From assembly GCF_036867135.1 (NCBI RefSeq), contig NZ_JBAJIJ010000001.1, positions 248,001 to 312,000 on the forward strand: 64,000 bases of DNA. Reading direction: 5' to 3'. This stretch comes from Aeromicrobium sp. Sec7.5 (lineage in GTDB: Bacteria > Actinomycetota > Actinomycetes > Propionibacteriales > Nocardioidaceae). How positions within the stretch are numbered: position 1 is the first letter of the stretch; every line of letters starts with the position of its first letter. The notes under the pieces are model-generated. The model was not told the DNA's origin. It did not search any database and saw only the letters and a program-made list of their open reading frames with translations. Below, piece by piece: positions 8,507 through 20,719 of this stretch. Both the position numbers and the translations under genes were made by a program.

Positions 8507-9731
8507 GACGCCCCTGATCGAGGTCCTCGAGGGCCAGCAGAAGGGCGGCTGCCCGGTCGTCAACTTCGACTTCAACCAGCCGTTGCCGATCCACTCGTAC
8601 CACGAGGAGCTCGACCGGATCCGTGCTCTCTCGCCCATCGTGTGGAACACCTACGGCGGTGGCTTCTGGATGCTGCTCAACGACGAGACGGTCCGCGACG
8701 CCTTCCACGACCACGAGGTCTTCAGCAGCGAGGCGACGATCCCCACGGTCCCGGATCCCGACTGGCACTGGATCCCCACGATGGAGAACCCGCCCAAGCA
8801 CAAGCTCTACCGCCGCGTGCTCAACGCACCCTTCTCGCCGCGGGCGATCCGCGAGCGTGAGGACCGCATCCGCGAGCACGCGATCGACTTCATCGACTCC
8901 TTCGTGAACGACGGCCGCGTCAACTTCGTCAACGCGTTCGCCAAGGAGTACCCCACCAAGGTCTTCCTGGAGATCCTCGGCCTTCCCCACGAGGACTCGG
9001 CCAAGTTCGTGCCGTGGGTCGAGACGGTCTTCGGCGGACTCGGTGCCGAGGACGGCGACGCCACCACGGCCATGGCCGACGCACAGGCCGGGATCCGGAA
9101 CTACTTCGTGGACCTGCTGGCCGACCGCAAGGCCACCCCGCGCGAGGAGGACTTCTTCACCGATCTCTCGCGGGCGAGCATCGGCGACGTCCCGATCAGC
9201 GACGAGGAGTTCCTCAACATCTGCGGCGTGCTGGTGCTCGCGGGCCTCGACACCGTCAAGAGCCAGCTCGGCTACATGATGCTGCACCTGGCGGAGAACC
9301 CCGACGACCGTCAGCGCATCGTCGACGAGCCCGAGCTGATCCCGGTGGCCGTGGAGGAGATGGTGCGCGTCTACTCGATCGTCATGGACGGTCGCAAGAT
9401 CGTGCAGGACACCGAGTTCCACGGCTGCCCCATGAAGGCCGGCGACATGGCGATGCTGACGGTGCCGTCGGCGACCCGCGACGAGACGAAGTACGCCGAC
9501 CCGGGCAAGGTCGACTTCACCCGCACCGACGCCACGGGCCACCTCGCCTTCGCGGCCGGGCCGCACAAGTGCCTCGGCACGCACCTGGCCCGTCGGGAGA
9601 TGAACATCGCGCTCGAGGAGTGGCACAAGCGCATCCCGCACTACCGCGCCGTCGACGTCGACGACCTGCGCGAGACCGGCCCTCAGCTCGGCCTGGAGGA
9701 CCTCTGGCTCGAGTGGGACGTCACCGGCTGA
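8499..9731 (+). CDS. Cytochrome P450 monooxygenase (copy 1)
   Basis: A 410-residue soluble bacterial P450. Signatures: the I-helix LAGLDTVKS with Asp251-Thr252 for oxygen activation, a K-helix EEMVR, and the haem loop FAAGPHKCLG with ligand Cys358. There is no membrane anchor and no fused reductase. The paralogue at 44114 is the same length and mostly identical residue by residue, differing mainly at conservative positions. The gene overlaps the preceding NTF2-like gene by 8 bases. No ferredoxin gene is next to it; the likely electron donor is the diflavin reductase at 41743-43377, or possibly a ferredoxin elsewhere. The substrate is unknown; the operon context suggests an early hydroxylation in a catabolic pathway. 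Confidence 0.93.
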   Translation: MSETPLIEVLEGQQKGGCPVVNFDFNQPLPIHSYHEELDRIRALSPIVWNTYGGGFWMLLNDETVRDAFHDHEVFSSEATIPTVPDPDWHWIPTMENPPKHKLYRRVLNAPFSPRAIREREDRIREHAIDFIDSFVNDGRVNFVNAFAKEYPTKVFLEILGLPHEDSAKFVPWVETVFGGLGAEDGDATTAMADAQAGIRNYFVDLLADRKATPREEDFFTDLSRASIGDVPISDEEFLNICGVLVLAGLDTVKSQLGYMMLHLAENPDDRQRIVDEPELIPVAVEEMVRVYSIVMDGRKIVQDTEFHGCPMKAGDMAMLTVPSATRDETKYADPGKVDFTRTDATGHLAFAAGPHKCLGTHLARREMNIALEEWHKRIPHYRAVDVDDLRETGPQLGLEDLWLEWDVTG

Positions 9732-9761
9732 CGTCGGTCGGGGCCACCGGGCGGGGCGACG

Positions 9762-10571
9762 TCAGCGCCACTCGATCAGCTCGTCCATGAGCTCGGGCCG
9801 GGCCTCGCGGGACCAGCCGATGACCTCGCGGATGTGGGCCTCCGTCAGGCGGCGTGCCTTTGTCGCGTGACCGTCGACGAGGGCCCGGGCGATCTCGTGG
9901 TGCGAGTGGGCCATCGTCGTGCCGTGCTCGGTGGGGTCGACCCGCTGGAGCACCTGGTGGACCACGATGTGGTTGACCGACTGCGTGAGGAGAGTCAGGA
10001 CACGGTTGCCACCCATCGTCGCCACGACCGCGTGGAAGTCGGTGAGATCGGTGATCATCTCGCCGCGGGAGTGCTGCAGCGGGTCGTAGTCGAGGAACGG
10101 ACTGAGCCGGGTGAGCTTCCAGCGCCGGTCTGGGAGCGAGGCGACCTTTGCCGCCATGAGGGGCTCGATCGATGCCCACGACTCGAACAGCTCGTCGTAC
10201 GTGGCGCCGGCGAGGTGGAAGTAGAGGGCTGACGTCCGCGCGAGGTAGCCGGCGTTGAGGGCGTTGACGAAGGGTCCGCCGCCCGGACCGCGCCGTATGT
10301 CGAGAATGCCCTGCGCCTCGAGGATCTGCAGCGCTCCGCGGAGCGTCTCCCGGCTGCCGCCGACGTCCTGGAGCATGTCCGACTCGGCCGGCAGTCGGTC
10401 GCCGACGCGGTAGCCGTTGCTGACGATGTCCACGATGATGCGCTCGGCCAAGGTCTCCGAGGCCTTCGGGGTCCGGCCGTGGGACGAACCAGGTCCGTCG
10501 CTCGCCAGCGGGTCGCCGGACCGGTACTCGATCGGGAGCCCGGGGCGGGTCTCATCGGCATCGTCTTTCAT
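9762..10571 (-). CDS. GntR-family (FadR/FCD-type) regulator, paralogue 1
   Basis: A 269-residue regulator. A winged helix-turn-helix occupies about residues 40-105 (LAERIIVDI, VGDRLPAESDML, SRETLRGALQILE, DIRRGPGGGPFV) and an all-helical FCD ligand domain follows, with ESWASIEPLMA, DFHAVVA and SHHEIARAL metal/ligand positions. A close paralogue is encoded at 53569-54414. ATG 10571 has the Shine-Dalgarno sequence AGGAGGT 5 bases upstream. The divergent promoter of the LLM oxidoreductase, carrying a TCATGA palindrome, lies in the gap, so auto-control through this site is likely. Such regulators usually repress until a carboxylic acid or CoA-ester inducer binds. Confidence 0.88.
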   Translation of the reverse strand: MKDDADETRPGLPIEYRSGDPLASDGPGSSHGRTPKASETLAERIIVDIVSNGYRVGDRLPAESDMLQDVGGSRETLRGALQILEAQGILDIRRGPGGGPFVNALNAGYLARTSALYFHLAGATYDELFESWASIEPLMAAKVASLPDRRWKLTRLSPFLDYDPLQHSRGEMITDLTDFHAVVATMGGNRVLTLLTQSVNHIVVHQVLQRVDPTEHGTTMAHSHHEIARALVDGHATKARRLTEAHIREVIGWSREARPELMDELIEWR

Positions 10572-10638
10572 GCGACCTCCTGGAGTGCTGTCGGCCCAGT
10601 ATCGGGCACCCCGGCGCCCCTCACCGCCGGCATGCCGG

Positions 10639-10667
10639 TTGACGGAGTTCATCATGAGAATTACGGT
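10639..10667 (+). promoter_or_regulatory. Promoter with embedded TCATGA operator before the LLM gene
   Basis: TTGACG at 10639-10644 and TACGGT at 10662-10667 with a 17-base spacer. The spacer holds TTCATCATGAGAATTA, a copy of the palindromic motif, in almost the same sequence context as the site at 54577-54595 (AGTTCATCATGAG in that copy, AGTTCATCATGAG here too). An operator between -35 and -10 would repress by blocking polymerase. gntR1 diverges from this gap. Confidence 0.6.
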
Positions 10668-10757
10668 GCCTGTGTCGCAGGTCACCCCGTCGGGTGCCAG
10701 CGCCGGACGCCCGAGGACGGTACCCGGGCAGCACCCCCGCAGAGACAGGAAAGCCCC

Positions 10758-10799
10758 ATGAGGCGACACCCCACGACCGAACCGGCGGACCAGGCATGA
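10758..10799 (+). CDS. Possible 13-codon leader ORF coupled to the LLM gene
   Basis: ATG 10758 has a good Shine-Dalgarno-like ACAGGAAAG upstream and encodes MRRHPTTEPADQA. Its stop TGA overlaps the start of the next gene as ATGA (10796-10799). The next gene has only a weak ribosome site of its own, so translation could depend on this leader. It may equally be chance; nothing else supports a peptide product. Confidence 0.25.
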   Translation: MRRHPTTEPADQA

Positions 10800-11698
10800 G
10801 CACGCCCCGGGAAGCTCCGATCCTGCAGCTCGGACTGTCCGCCTACGACCTGTCGATGGCGAACTTCCTGGCGCTCGCCAGGGCCGCTGACGCCGCAGGG
10901 GTCGACAGCCTGTGGCTCGGCGAGCACGTGTTCCATCCGCGGGAGTACACGAGCGTGCACCCAGGCTCCGCGAAGAAGCAGCACCACTCCGGGCCGGTCG
11001 TGCAGGAGCGGACCCATCTGCTGGACCCGCTGACGGCACTCTCGGCCGCTGCGGTCGTGACGGAGCGGATCAGGCTCGCGACCGGCATCTTGGTGCTGCC
11101 GCTGCGTGATCCGCTCCTCGTGAGCCGGGCCTTGGCCACCTTGGACGAGATCTCCGGCGGACGGATCGTCCTCGGCGTCGGTGCGGGGTGGCTCGAGGAA
11201 GAGTTCCAGGCGCTCGGCATCGAGTTCGGCGACCGGGGTCGCCGTCTGCGCGAGGCCGTGACGGTGATCCGGAGCTGCCTCGGAGGTGGCTTCGTCGAGC
11301 ACCACGGCAAGGTCTTCGACTTCGACGCGCTCCAGGTCGTGGAGGAACCGGTCCACGTCCCGCTGATCATGGGGGGCAACAGCGACGTCGCACTCAAGCG
11401 TGCGGCGTCCGTGGGTGACGGCTGGTTCTCCTCCGGCTCGCTGTCGCAGGACGAGGCCGTTGCCCTGCGGCGGCGCGTGCTCGACCTGCTGGACGAGCGC
11501 GGTCGCGACGAAACCTCCTTCGAGATGGTCGTGCGTCCGGACCGGTCGGACGCCGACGGAGTCGTGTCGTGCGTCGAGGCCGGCTACCGCCACGTCGTGG
11601 TGTGGGCCGACCAGGTGTGGTCGGCGAGTGACCCCGCCGAGGTGCAGGTCGAACGGTTGAGGGACGCCCTGGGAACGATGCGGGAGCGGGCCCGCTAG
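10796..11698 (+). CDS. LLM-class flavin/F420-dependent oxidoreductase
   Basis: A 300-residue luciferase-like TIM-barrel oxidoreductase. It begins with LQLGLSAYDLS, then SLWLGEHVFHP, LATGILVLPLRDPLL and GGRIVLGVGAGWLEEEF, the pattern of the actinobacterial F420-dependent LLM subfamily, and ends with a substrate-loop region around MGGNSDVALKRA. These enzymes use F420H2 or FMNH2 to reduce or oxidise small organic molecules. The F420 synthesis genes 6 kb downstream make F420 plausible here, but cofactor choice cannot be proven by eye. ATG 10796 is chosen because it starts the conserved domain and overlaps the small leader ORF; an in-frame GTG at 10694 lacks a ribosome site. Confidence 0.85.
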   Translation: MSTPREAPILQLGLSAYDLSMANFLALARAADAAGVDSLWLGEHVFHPREYTSVHPGSAKKQHHSGPVVQERTHLLDPLTALSAAAVVTERIRLATGILVLPLRDPLLVSRALATLDEISGGRIVLGVGAGWLEEEFQALGIEFGDRGRRLREAVTVIRSCLGGGFVEHHGKVFDFDALQVVEEPVHVPLIMGGNSDVALKRAASVGDGWFSSGSLSQDEAVALRRRVLDLLDERGRDETSFEMVVRPDRSDADGVVSCVEAGYRHVVVWADQVWSASDPAEVQVERLRDALGTMRERAR

Positions 11699-11716
11699 AG
11701 ACGAGAAAAATACCTA

Positions 11717-11752
11717 TTCCTCCGGAGGTATTTCTTTATTCATCCGGAGAAA
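11717..11752 (+). promoter_or_regulatory. Tandem palindromic operators with CCGG centre
   Basis: Two sites, TTCCTCCGGAGGTA (11717-11730) and TTCATCCGGAGAAA (11739-11752), have centres 22 bp apart, two helical turns. They match the TTCmTCATGAGGAA operator of the other promoters except for the middle four bases (CCGG instead of CATG). Downstream, TTGCGT (11757-11762) and TAGGGT (11782-11787, 19-base spacer) could be the promoter of the iron-type importer operon starting at 11856. Confidence 0.5.
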
Positions 11753-11855
11753 TAGGTTGCGTGGGGCGGTTGGTTATGACTAGGGTCACACCCATTCACT
11801 GTGGCGCCACTCACACCGGTGGGCTTGGCGGTGCTTCCGAGATCGAGGAGTCCGA

Positions 11856-12872
11856 ATGAAGAAGAACCTGCTGACGCGGATCGCTCTGGCGACCACGACG
11901 GCCGTGGCCATGGTTGGTCTGGCGGCCTGCGGGTCCGACGAGCCCAGCAGCACGCTGTCCGAGGGCGACTGGGACTCGGTCGTCGCAGCGGCCGAGGACG
12001 AGGGCACCGTCACGATCTACTCCAGCCAAGGTGTCGCGCAGCTGGAGGACTTCGCTGCGGGCTTCAAGGAGAAGTACGGGATCACGGTCGAGATCGTCCG
12101 TGACCTCGACTCGAACCTGCTCCCGAAGCTCGACGCCGAGGTCCGGACGGGCCAGCCGTCGGTCGACGTCGTCGTGACCTCGACCGAGTCGGTCATGCAG
12201 CAGTACTCCGAGGACGGCACCTTCGCCGAGCCCGTCGCGCCCGTCTTCGACGAGGTCGACGTCATGCGCGGCGAGAACTACTTCGACGTCGACGCCACCG
12301 TCATCACCTTCGCGTGGAACACCGACCAGTACGGCTCGACGGTCGAGAACTACGAGGACCTGCTCGATCCGGAGCTGAAGGGCAAGATCGGCGTCCCCGA
12401 GCCCACCGTCCCGGCCTTCGTGGACTTCTACCTGTACCTCGAGGACCTCTACGGCGAGGACTTCTCCGAGAAGCTCGCGGCCCAGGAGCCGAAGATCTAC
12501 CCCGGCGCACTGCCGGCCGCGCAGGCCCTGTCCTCCGGTGAGATCGCTGCGGCGGTCTACGTCGAACCGCAGGTCGACGCGAAGGAAGCCGGAGCGCCGG
12601 TCGACTGGGGCTTCGAGGACAAGCAGTGGTCGGCCGTGTTCTACGGCGGTGTCGTCGCCGAGGCTCCCCACCCGAACGCGGGACAGCTCCTGGTCGACTA
12701 CATGCTGAGCGTCGAGGGACAGTCCAAGATCGCCCGCAACGCGGCGGCGATCCGTCCCGACGTCCCCGGAACCGTCGCCACGACCGACACGGTCCACCGT
12801 CTGGACCTCACGGAGATCACGCCCGAGGTCATCGCGGAGTACCAGGCCAAGTGGAACGACCTGTTCCGCTGA
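11856..12872 (+). CDS. ABC importer substrate-binding lipoprotein (iron/FbpA-AfuA type)
   Basis: A 338-residue exported lipoprotein. The signal MKKNLLTRIALATTTAVAMV is followed by the lipobox LAAC. The mature part has GTVTIYSSQG near its start and the hinge pattern of type-II binding proteins (DVVVTSTESVM, DPELKGKIGVPEPTVPAF, NAAAIRPDVPG near the end), the Fe(III)/putrescine/thiamine-like AfuA-FbpA group. In actinobacteria such binding proteins also take organic acids, so the ligand is open. It is first in an operon with ATPase 12923, a two-domain permease 14044 and SDR 15768, behind the tandem CCGG operators. Confidence 0.87.
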   Translation: MKKNLLTRIALATTTAVAMVGLAACGSDEPSSTLSEGDWDSVVAAAEDEGTVTIYSSQGVAQLEDFAAGFKEKYGITVEIVRDLDSNLLPKLDAEVRTGQPSVDVVVTSTESVMQQYSEDGTFAEPVAPVFDEVDVMRGENYFDVDATVITFAWNTDQYGSTVENYEDLLDPELKGKIGVPEPTVPAFVDFYLYLEDLYGEDFSEKLAAQEPKIYPGALPAAQALSSGEIAAAVYVEPQVDAKEAGAPVDWGFEDKQWSAVFYGGVVAEAPHPNAGQLLVDYMLSVEGQSKIARNAAAIRPDVPGTVATTDTVHRLDLTEITPEVIAEYQAKWNDLFR

Positions 12873-12922
12873 GCGGCAGCTCACGGACCTCGACCACCTG
12901 ACTGCAGAAAGCGGAAAAGCGC

Positions 12923-14043
12923 ATGGCTAGCGTCACCATCACCTCGCTCACGAAGCGATTCGGCGGAGCCTCGAGCGACGCCGTGATCGACGACCTCCAC
13001 CTCGAGATCGGCGAGGGCGAGCTGCTGGTGCTCCTCGGGGCCAGCGGTTGTGGCAAGACCACGACCCTGCGGTGTCTCGCCGGACTCGAGACACCGACGT
13101 CGGGCTCGATCGAGCTCGGAGGGCGCACGGTCTTCGACGGTGAGAAGCGGCTCGAGGTCCCGGCGGAGAAGCGCAGCGTCGGGATGGTGTTCCAGTCCTA
13201 CGCACTGTGGCCCCACATGAAGGTGCGCAAGAACATCGCCTATCCCCTGAAGGTCCGCAAGATCGGCGAGGGCCTCAAAGGTGGCTGGGTCGAGGAGGTG
13301 GCCGACATGGTCGACTGCGGCCATCTCCTCGACCGGTACCCGAGCCAGCTGAGCGGCGGCCAACAGCAGCGGGTCGCCCTGGCGCGAGGACTCGTGGCGC
13401 GCCCTGACCTCGTGCTGTTCGACGAGCCGCTCAGCAACCTCGACGCGAAGCTGCGCATGCAGGTGCGTGCCGACCTGCACTCGCTCCACGCGCGCCTGGG
13501 CTTCACGTCGGTCTTCGTCACCCACGACCAGGACGAGGCACTCGCCCTGGCCGATCGGATCGCGATCATGCGCGCCGGACGCATCGAGCAGTGTGCGACG
13601 CCCCAGGAGGTCTACGACCGCCCGGACACCGACTACGTCGCGGAGTTCATGGGGATGTCGAACCGCATCGTCCTGTCTCGGACCGCGGACGGCTGGGCCG
13701 CAGCGGGCGGCGAGCCCATCCGGCTCCCGATCGACTCCGACACCGGCGACGTGATCGCCCGCGCCCGGCCCGACCAGGTCACCCTCAACACCCCGGCGTC
13801 CGCCGAGCCGACCATCGCGCTCGCGGCCACCGTCACGGGAACGGTCTACGGCGGCGCGCACGTCGACGTGACCCTCGACGCGGACGGGGTGCGACTCCAG
13901 GCGCGGGTCGACGTCAGCGCCCCGGGCGGCCGGGTGGCGACCGGCGACCGCGTCACGGTCCGACTGCAGGCCGACCGCGCGCGCTACTTCCACACCGAGA
14001 CTGAGCGGGCGCTCCCGCAGGCCGAGCTGCACGAGCAGATCGC

Positions 14044-14047
<4 letters not shown>
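12923..14047 (+). CDS. ABC importer ATPase (PotA/FbpC type)
   Basis: A 374-residue ATPase with Walker A GASGCGKTT, Q-loop MVFQSYALWPHM, signature LSGGQQQR, Walker B VLFDEP and the switch histidine in VTHDQDEAL. The C-terminal third (about 255-360) is a TOBE-like regulatory domain. It energises import of the ligand bound by the lipoprotein encoded just upstream (50 bases), and its stop overlaps the permease start by 4 bases. It belongs to the iron/polyamine/2-aminoethylphosphonate subfamily. Confidence 0.93.
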
Positions 14048-16595
<2,548 letters not shown>

Positions 16596-16671
16596 CGACC
16601 GGAACGCGTGGTGGTGGGTGGAGAGCCGGAGACTGGTGAGCGAGGAACGGGACGGAAGGGAGCTGGACGCG

Positions 16672-17361
16672 ATGGGTGTGCTCGACGGTGTGGTGGTGGG
16701 AGTGCTGGGCGGCACGGGCGCGCAAGGGCGTGGTCTGGCTCTGCGCTGGGCCTCGGCCGGCATCCCGGTGGTGCTGGGCTCGCGTGACGCGGCCCGTGCC
16801 GAGGTCGCCGCGAAGGAGGTGGCCCACCTGGTCACGGCTGCGGGGTTCGACGGCGCACGGGTGTCGGGCGCGGACAACGCATCGTGCGCCGCACAGTCCA
16901 CGGTGGTGCTGGCAGCGGTGCCGTGGGACGGCCACGGCGAGCTCCTCGAGTCGTTGGCGCCCGAGCTCGAGGGCAAGGTGCTGATCGACTGCGTCAATCC
17001 GATCGGGTTCGGCAAGACCGGTCCGTTCCCCCTGGAGGTGGCCGAGGGCAGTGCGGCGCAGCAGGCGCAGGCGGTCCTTCCGGGGTCGCGGGTCGTGGGC
17101 GCGTTCCACAACGTGTCCGCGGTCGTGCTGGCGGACCTGTCCCAGATGGAGGTCGACACCGACGTGCTGGTAGTGGGTGAGGAGCGCGACGACGTCGAGC
17201 TCGTGCAGGCACTGGCCGACGCCATCCCGGGGGTGCGTGGCCTCTTCGGAGGGCGTCTGGTCAATGCTGGACAGGTGGAGAAGCTGACGGCGAACCTGAT
17301 CGCGATCAACCGCCGTCACCAGACTCATGCGGGGATCCGCATCACCGGCCGCGGGTTGTAG
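16672..17361 (+). CDS. npdG: NADPH:F420 oxidoreductase (F420-dependent NADP reductase)
   Basis: A 229-residue Rossmann protein with [17 protein letters not shown] at the N-terminus, LGSRDAARA for the NADP phosphate, [11 protein letters not shown], and ending TGRGL; this is the NpdG/Fno family, which transfers hydride between NADPH and coenzyme F420 (in actinobacteria usually to make F420H2). Its position 7 bases ahead of the FO synthase gene supports the call. ATG 16672 with GGAAGGGAG about 10 bases upstream is preferred; an in-frame GTG at 16636 would add 12 residues. Confidence 0.9.
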   Translation: MGVLDGVVVGVLGGTGAQGRGLALRWASAGIPVVLGSRDAARAEVAAKEVAHLVTAAGFDGARVSGADNASCAAQSTVVLAAVPWDGHGELLESLAPELEGKVLIDCVNPIGFGKTGPFPLEVAEGSAAQQAQAVLPGSRVVGAFHNVSAVVLADLSQMEVDTDVLVVGEERDDVELVQALADAIPGVRGLFGGRLVNAGQVEKLTANLIAINRRHQTHAGIRITGRGL

Positions 17362-17368
17362 ATCCGGG

Positions 17369-19945
17369 ATGCCTACCTCCTCGCTGCCGTTCCCGGACGT
17401 CCGTGCCGGGTCGCCTGCCGCGCTCCCTGCCGAGCGTGAGGTGCGCCGCGCGGTGCTGCGGGCGGAGGCCGGCAAGAGCCTCGACGTCGCCGAGGCAACG
17501 TCGCTGCTCGGCGCCCGGGACAAGTGGCTCGACCGGCTGATGGCGGTCGCCGCCCGCGTGCGAGATGCCGGGCTGGCGGCGGTGGGTCGGCCGGGGACGG
17601 TGACGTACTCGCCGAAGGTGTTCGTGCCGGTGACCCGGCTGTGCCGCGACCGGTGCCACTACTGCACGTTCGTGGCCACGCCGGCGCAGCTCGAGCGCGA
17701 CGGTCAGAGCCTGTTCCTGACGTTCGACGAGGTACTGGACATCTGCCGCGCTGGTGCCGAGCACGGATGCACCGAGGCGCTGTTCACGTTGGGTGACCGG
17801 CCGGAGGACCGGTGGCCCGAGGCCAAGCAGTGGCTCGCCGAGGCCGGCTACGACTCGACCCTGGAGTACGTGCGAGCGCTGGCGATCCGGGTGCTGGAGG
17901 AGACCGGGCTGCTGCCGCACCTGAACCCCGGCGTCATGAGCTGGGCCGAGATGAACCGCCTCAAGCCGGTCGCCCCGTCGATGGGGATGATGCTCGAGAC
18001 CACCAGTACGAGGTTGTTCACCGAGAGGGGCCAGCCCCACTACGGCAGCCCCGACAAGGATCCTGCGGTGCGGTTGCGGGTCCTGGAGGACGCCGGCCGC
18101 CTCGGCATCCCGTTCACCACGGGGATCCTCGTGGGGATCGGCGAGACGCTGACCGAGCGGGCCGAGTCGCTGTTCGCGATCCGGGCAGTGCATCGCGAGC
18201 ACGGGTCGATCCAGGAAGTCATCGTGCAGAACTTCCGCGCCAAGGACGCCACCGCGATGCGGTCGGTCGACGATCTGGGTCTGGACGAGTACCTCGCCGC
18301 CGTCGCGACCGCTCGGGTCGTCCTCGGCCCGTCCGTGCGCATCCAGGCGCCGCCGAACCTGGTGGACCTCAGCGAGTGCCGTGCGCTGCTGGCGGCGGGC
18401 GTGGACGACTTCGGTGGCGTCAGCCCGGTCACGCCGGACCACGTGAACCCCGAACGGCCCTGGCCCCAGATCGACGCGCTGCGCGACGTCTGCGCCGAGG
18501 AGGGTGTCTCGCTGCGTCCCCGTCTGACGACGCACCCGGAGCTGCTGGACGCCCCGTGGGTCGACCCGCGCCTGCGCGGCCACGTCGACGCCCTGCGCGG
18601 TGGTGACGGTCTGCTGGCCGCTGACGCCGCACCCGCGGGTCTGCCGTGGCAGGAACCGGACGGCGGACTCGAGACGACCGGTCGCTCCGACCTGCACGCC
18701 AGCATCGACACCACCGGCCGCACCGACGACCGCCGTGGTGACTTCGACGAGGTCTACGGCGACTGGGCCGTCCTGCGTGAAAAAGTGCAGGGCGAGAAGG
18801 TCCGCACCGCCCCGGGTCTCCTGGGTGCCGCGCTCGGTACCGACGTGACGGCAGCCCTGCGGGTGGCCGAGGCCGTGCCCTCGTCCCTGACCCACGCGCA
18901 GACCGAGACGCTCCTGCGCGCCGACGGTGCCTCACTCGAGGTCGTCTGCTCGCTCGCCGACGCGATGCGTCACGACGCGGTCGGCGACGCGGTGACGTAC
19001 GTCGTGAACCGGAACATCAACTTCACCAACGTCTGTTACACCGGCTGCCGGTTCTGCGCGTTCGCCCAGCGCAAGAGCGACGCCGACGCCTACTCCCTCT
19101 CGCTGGGCGAGGTCGCCGTTCGCGCGACGGAAGCCGTCGCCCTCGGGGCGACCGAGGTGTGCGTGCAGGGCGGTATCGACCCCGAGCTCCCCGGCACCTA
19201 CTACGCCGACCTCGCCCGGACGATCAAGACCGCCGAGCCCGACCTCCACCTGCACGCGTTCTCACCCATGGAGGTCATGAACGGCGTCGCCCGCACCGGC
19301 CTCTCGGTCCATGAGCTTCTCGTCAGCCTCAAAGAGGCGGGCGTCGACTCCCTGCCCGGCACGGCGGCGGAGATCCTCGACGACGACGTCCGATGGATCC
19401 TGACCAAGGGCAAGCTCCCGACGGCGCAGTGGATCGACGTCGTCACCACGGCGCACTCCGTGGGCCTGCCCACGACCTCGACGATGATGTACGGCCACGT
19501 CGACCACCCGGGCCACTGGGCCACCCACCTCGGGGTGATCGCCCGCATCCAGGAGCAGACCGGCGGCTTCACCGAGTTCGTGCCGCTGCCGTTCGTGCAT
19601 CAGAGCTCCCCGATCTACCTCGCCGGCGTCGCCCGCCCCGGTCCCACCGTCCGCGACAACCGGGCCGTCCACGCGGTTGCCCGCATCCGCCTCCACGGCC
19701 TGATCGACAACATCCAGTGCTCCTGGGTCAAGCTCGGACCCGAGACCTGCACCCAGGTCCTGAACGGTGGGGTCAACGATCTCGGCGGGACGCTCATGGA
19801 GGAGACCATCAGCCGCATGGCCGGCTCCACCCACGGCTCACGCAAGGAGATCAGCGAGCTCGTCGCCATGGCGCAGCTCGCCGGCCGGCCCGCAGCCCAG
19901 CGCACGACCCTCCACGAGCACCTGCCCGAGGTGGTCGCGTCATGA
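17369..19945 (+). CDS. fbiC: FO synthase, fused CofG/CofH radical SAM enzyme
   Basis: An 858-residue protein that makes FO, the deazaflavin part of F420, from tyrosine and 5-amino-6-ribitylamino-uracil. Both radical SAM halves are intact: CRDRCHYC (Cys92, 96, 99) and CYTGCRFC (Cys556, 560, 563). The amino half (about 65-400) is CofG-like and the carboxyl half (about 490-855) CofH-like; actinobacteria carry the fused form while archaea have two proteins. The region 415-480 joining them is variable. The start ATG 17369 is 7 bases after npdG, and the stop overlaps cofC (ATGA). Confidence 0.96.
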   Translation: MPTSSLPFPDVRAGSPAALPAEREVRRAVLRAEAGKSLDVAEATSLLGARDKWLDRLMAVAARVRDAGLAAVGRPGTVTYSPKVFVPVTRLCRDRCHYCTFVATPAQLERDGQSLFLTFDEVLDICRAGAEHGCTEALFTLGDRPEDRWPEAKQWLAEAGYDSTLEYVRALAIRVLEETGLLPHLNPGVMSWAEMNRLKPVAPSMGMMLETTSTRLFTERGQPHYGSPDKDPAVRLRVLEDAGRLGIPFTTGILVGIGETLTERAESLFAIRAVHREHGSIQEVIVQNFRAKDATAMRSVDDLGLDEYLAAVATARVVLGPSVRIQAPPNLVDLSECRALLAAGVDDFGGVSPVTPDHVNPERPWPQIDALRDVCAEEGVSLRPRLTTHPELLDAPWVDPRLRGHVDALRGGDGLLAADAAPAGLPWQEPDGGLETTGRSDLHASIDTTGRTDDRRGDFDEVYGDWAVLREKVQGEKVRTAPGLLGAALGTDVTAALRVAEAVPSSLTHAQTETLLRADGASLEVVCSLADAMRHDAVGDAVTYVVNRNINFTNVCYTGCRFCAFAQRKSDADAYSLSLGEVAVRATEAVALGATEVCVQGGIDPELPGTYYADLARTIKTAEPDLHLHAFSPMEVMNGVARTGLSVHELLVSLKEAGVDSLPGTAAEILDDDVRWILTKGKLPTAQWIDVVTTAHSVGLPTTSTMMYGHVDHPGHWATHLGVIARIQEQTGGFTEFVPLPFVHQSSPIYLAGVARPGPTVRDNRAVHAVARIRLHGLIDNIQCSWVKLGPETCTQVLNGGVNDLGGTLMEETISRMAGSTHGSRKEISELVAMAQLAGRPAAQRTTLHEHLPEVVAS

Positions 19946-20583
19946 CGGGCTGGACGGCCATCGTCCCCGTCAAGCCGTGGCACCTCGCGAAGTCACGCCT
20001 GCAGGCCCCCCACCGGGCGTCACTCGCCCGGGCGTTCACGCTCGACGTGCTGGACGCCGCGATGGCGTCGGACCTCGTCGAACGGATCGTGGTGGTCTCC
20101 GCCGAACGAGGTCTCGTCGACGAGACCCGGCGGCGGGGGATTGCCCTGGTGGTCGACCGGCCGGCCGTGGCGACCGGCGGACTGAACACCGCGGTGAACC
20201 ACGGGTGGCAGTGGGCGAGGCGCACGGCCCCGCGTGACCCGCTCGTGGTGCTGCCGGCCGACCTGCCCTGCCTCGACGCCCAGGCGCTCGACGACGCACT
20301 GGCCCGGCTGGCCGAGCACGACCTGGCCTTCGTGCCCGACGCCGACGACATCGGCACGACCCTGCTCTCGGGGTCGACCCCGGACCACCTTCGCTCCGCC
20401 TACGGGCCGGGCTCGGCCGCGCGGCACGAACGTCTGGGCCTGGCCCGGGTCCCGGGTGCGGGACTGGCCGTCCGTCGCGACGTCGACACCCTGGACGACC
20501 TGACCGCGGCCGTCGAGATCGGTGTCGGCCCGCACACTGCGGCTGTGCTGCAGGACCACGACACGCAGGCACGCACGGCCTGA
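19942..20583 (+). CDS. cofC (fbiD): Phosphoenolpyruvate/2-phospholactate guanylyltransferase
   Basis: A 213-residue nucleotidyltransferase fold: [16 protein letters not shown] at the N-terminus, LPADLPCLD as the metal site and GTTLLSG with FVPDADD in the substrate region. In actinobacteria this enzyme (FbiD) joins GTP to phosphoenolpyruvate to give the donor used by FbiA; in archaea CofC prefers 2-phospholactate. It is coupled to fbiC by an ATGA overlap. A stem-loop that could end transcription begins 21 bases after the stop. Confidence 0.93.
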   Translation: MTGWTAIVPVKPWHLAKSRLQAPHRASLARAFTLDVLDAAMASDLVERIVVVSAERGLVDETRRRGIALVVDRPAVATGGLNTAVNHGWQWARRTAPRDPLVVLPADLPCLDAQALDDALARLAEHDLAFVPDADDIGTTLLSGSTPDHLRSAYGPGSAARHERLGLARVPGAGLAVRRDVDTLDDLTAAVEIGVGPHTAAVLQDHDTQARTA

Positions 20584-20603
20584 CCGCGCGACCGGTGGGT
20601 TGT

Positions 20604-20628
20604 CCCCCTACGACTTCGTCGTGGGAGG
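20604..20628 (+). terminator. Stem-loop after cofC
   Basis: CCCCCTACGAC, loop TTC, GTCGTGGGAGG: an 11-pair stem with one mismatch and one G-T pair. No T-run follows, as is common for actinobacterial terminators. It stands between two converging transcription units. Confidence 0.5.
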
Positions 20629-20660
20629 TGCCCCAGTTCGAGTGCGCTCTGGCGCGCCAG

Positions 20661-20709
20661 CCTCGAAACGCTGGTTGACGCTCATGGCGCTCTGACCAGG
20701 GTTTCGAGG
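20661..20709. repeat. Long imperfect inverted repeat in the cofC-cofE gap
   Basis: CCTCGAAACGCTGGTTG at 20661-20677 pairs with TGACCAGGGTTTCGAGG at 20693-20709 (14 of 17 positions) around a 15-base loop. It could form a bidirectional terminator hairpin between the converging cofC and cofE genes. The CCTCGAAAC/GTTTCGAGG element looks like a dispersed intergenic repeat of actinobacteria, from memory; not checked. Confidence 0.6.
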
Positions 20710-20719
20710 CTCACGCCCT

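Noticed and set aside
9762..11039. A 425-residue version of the first GntR regulator
   Set aside because: The extra N-terminus runs antisense to the LLM gene and is compositionally random; ATG 10571 has AGGAGGT and starts the conserved protein.
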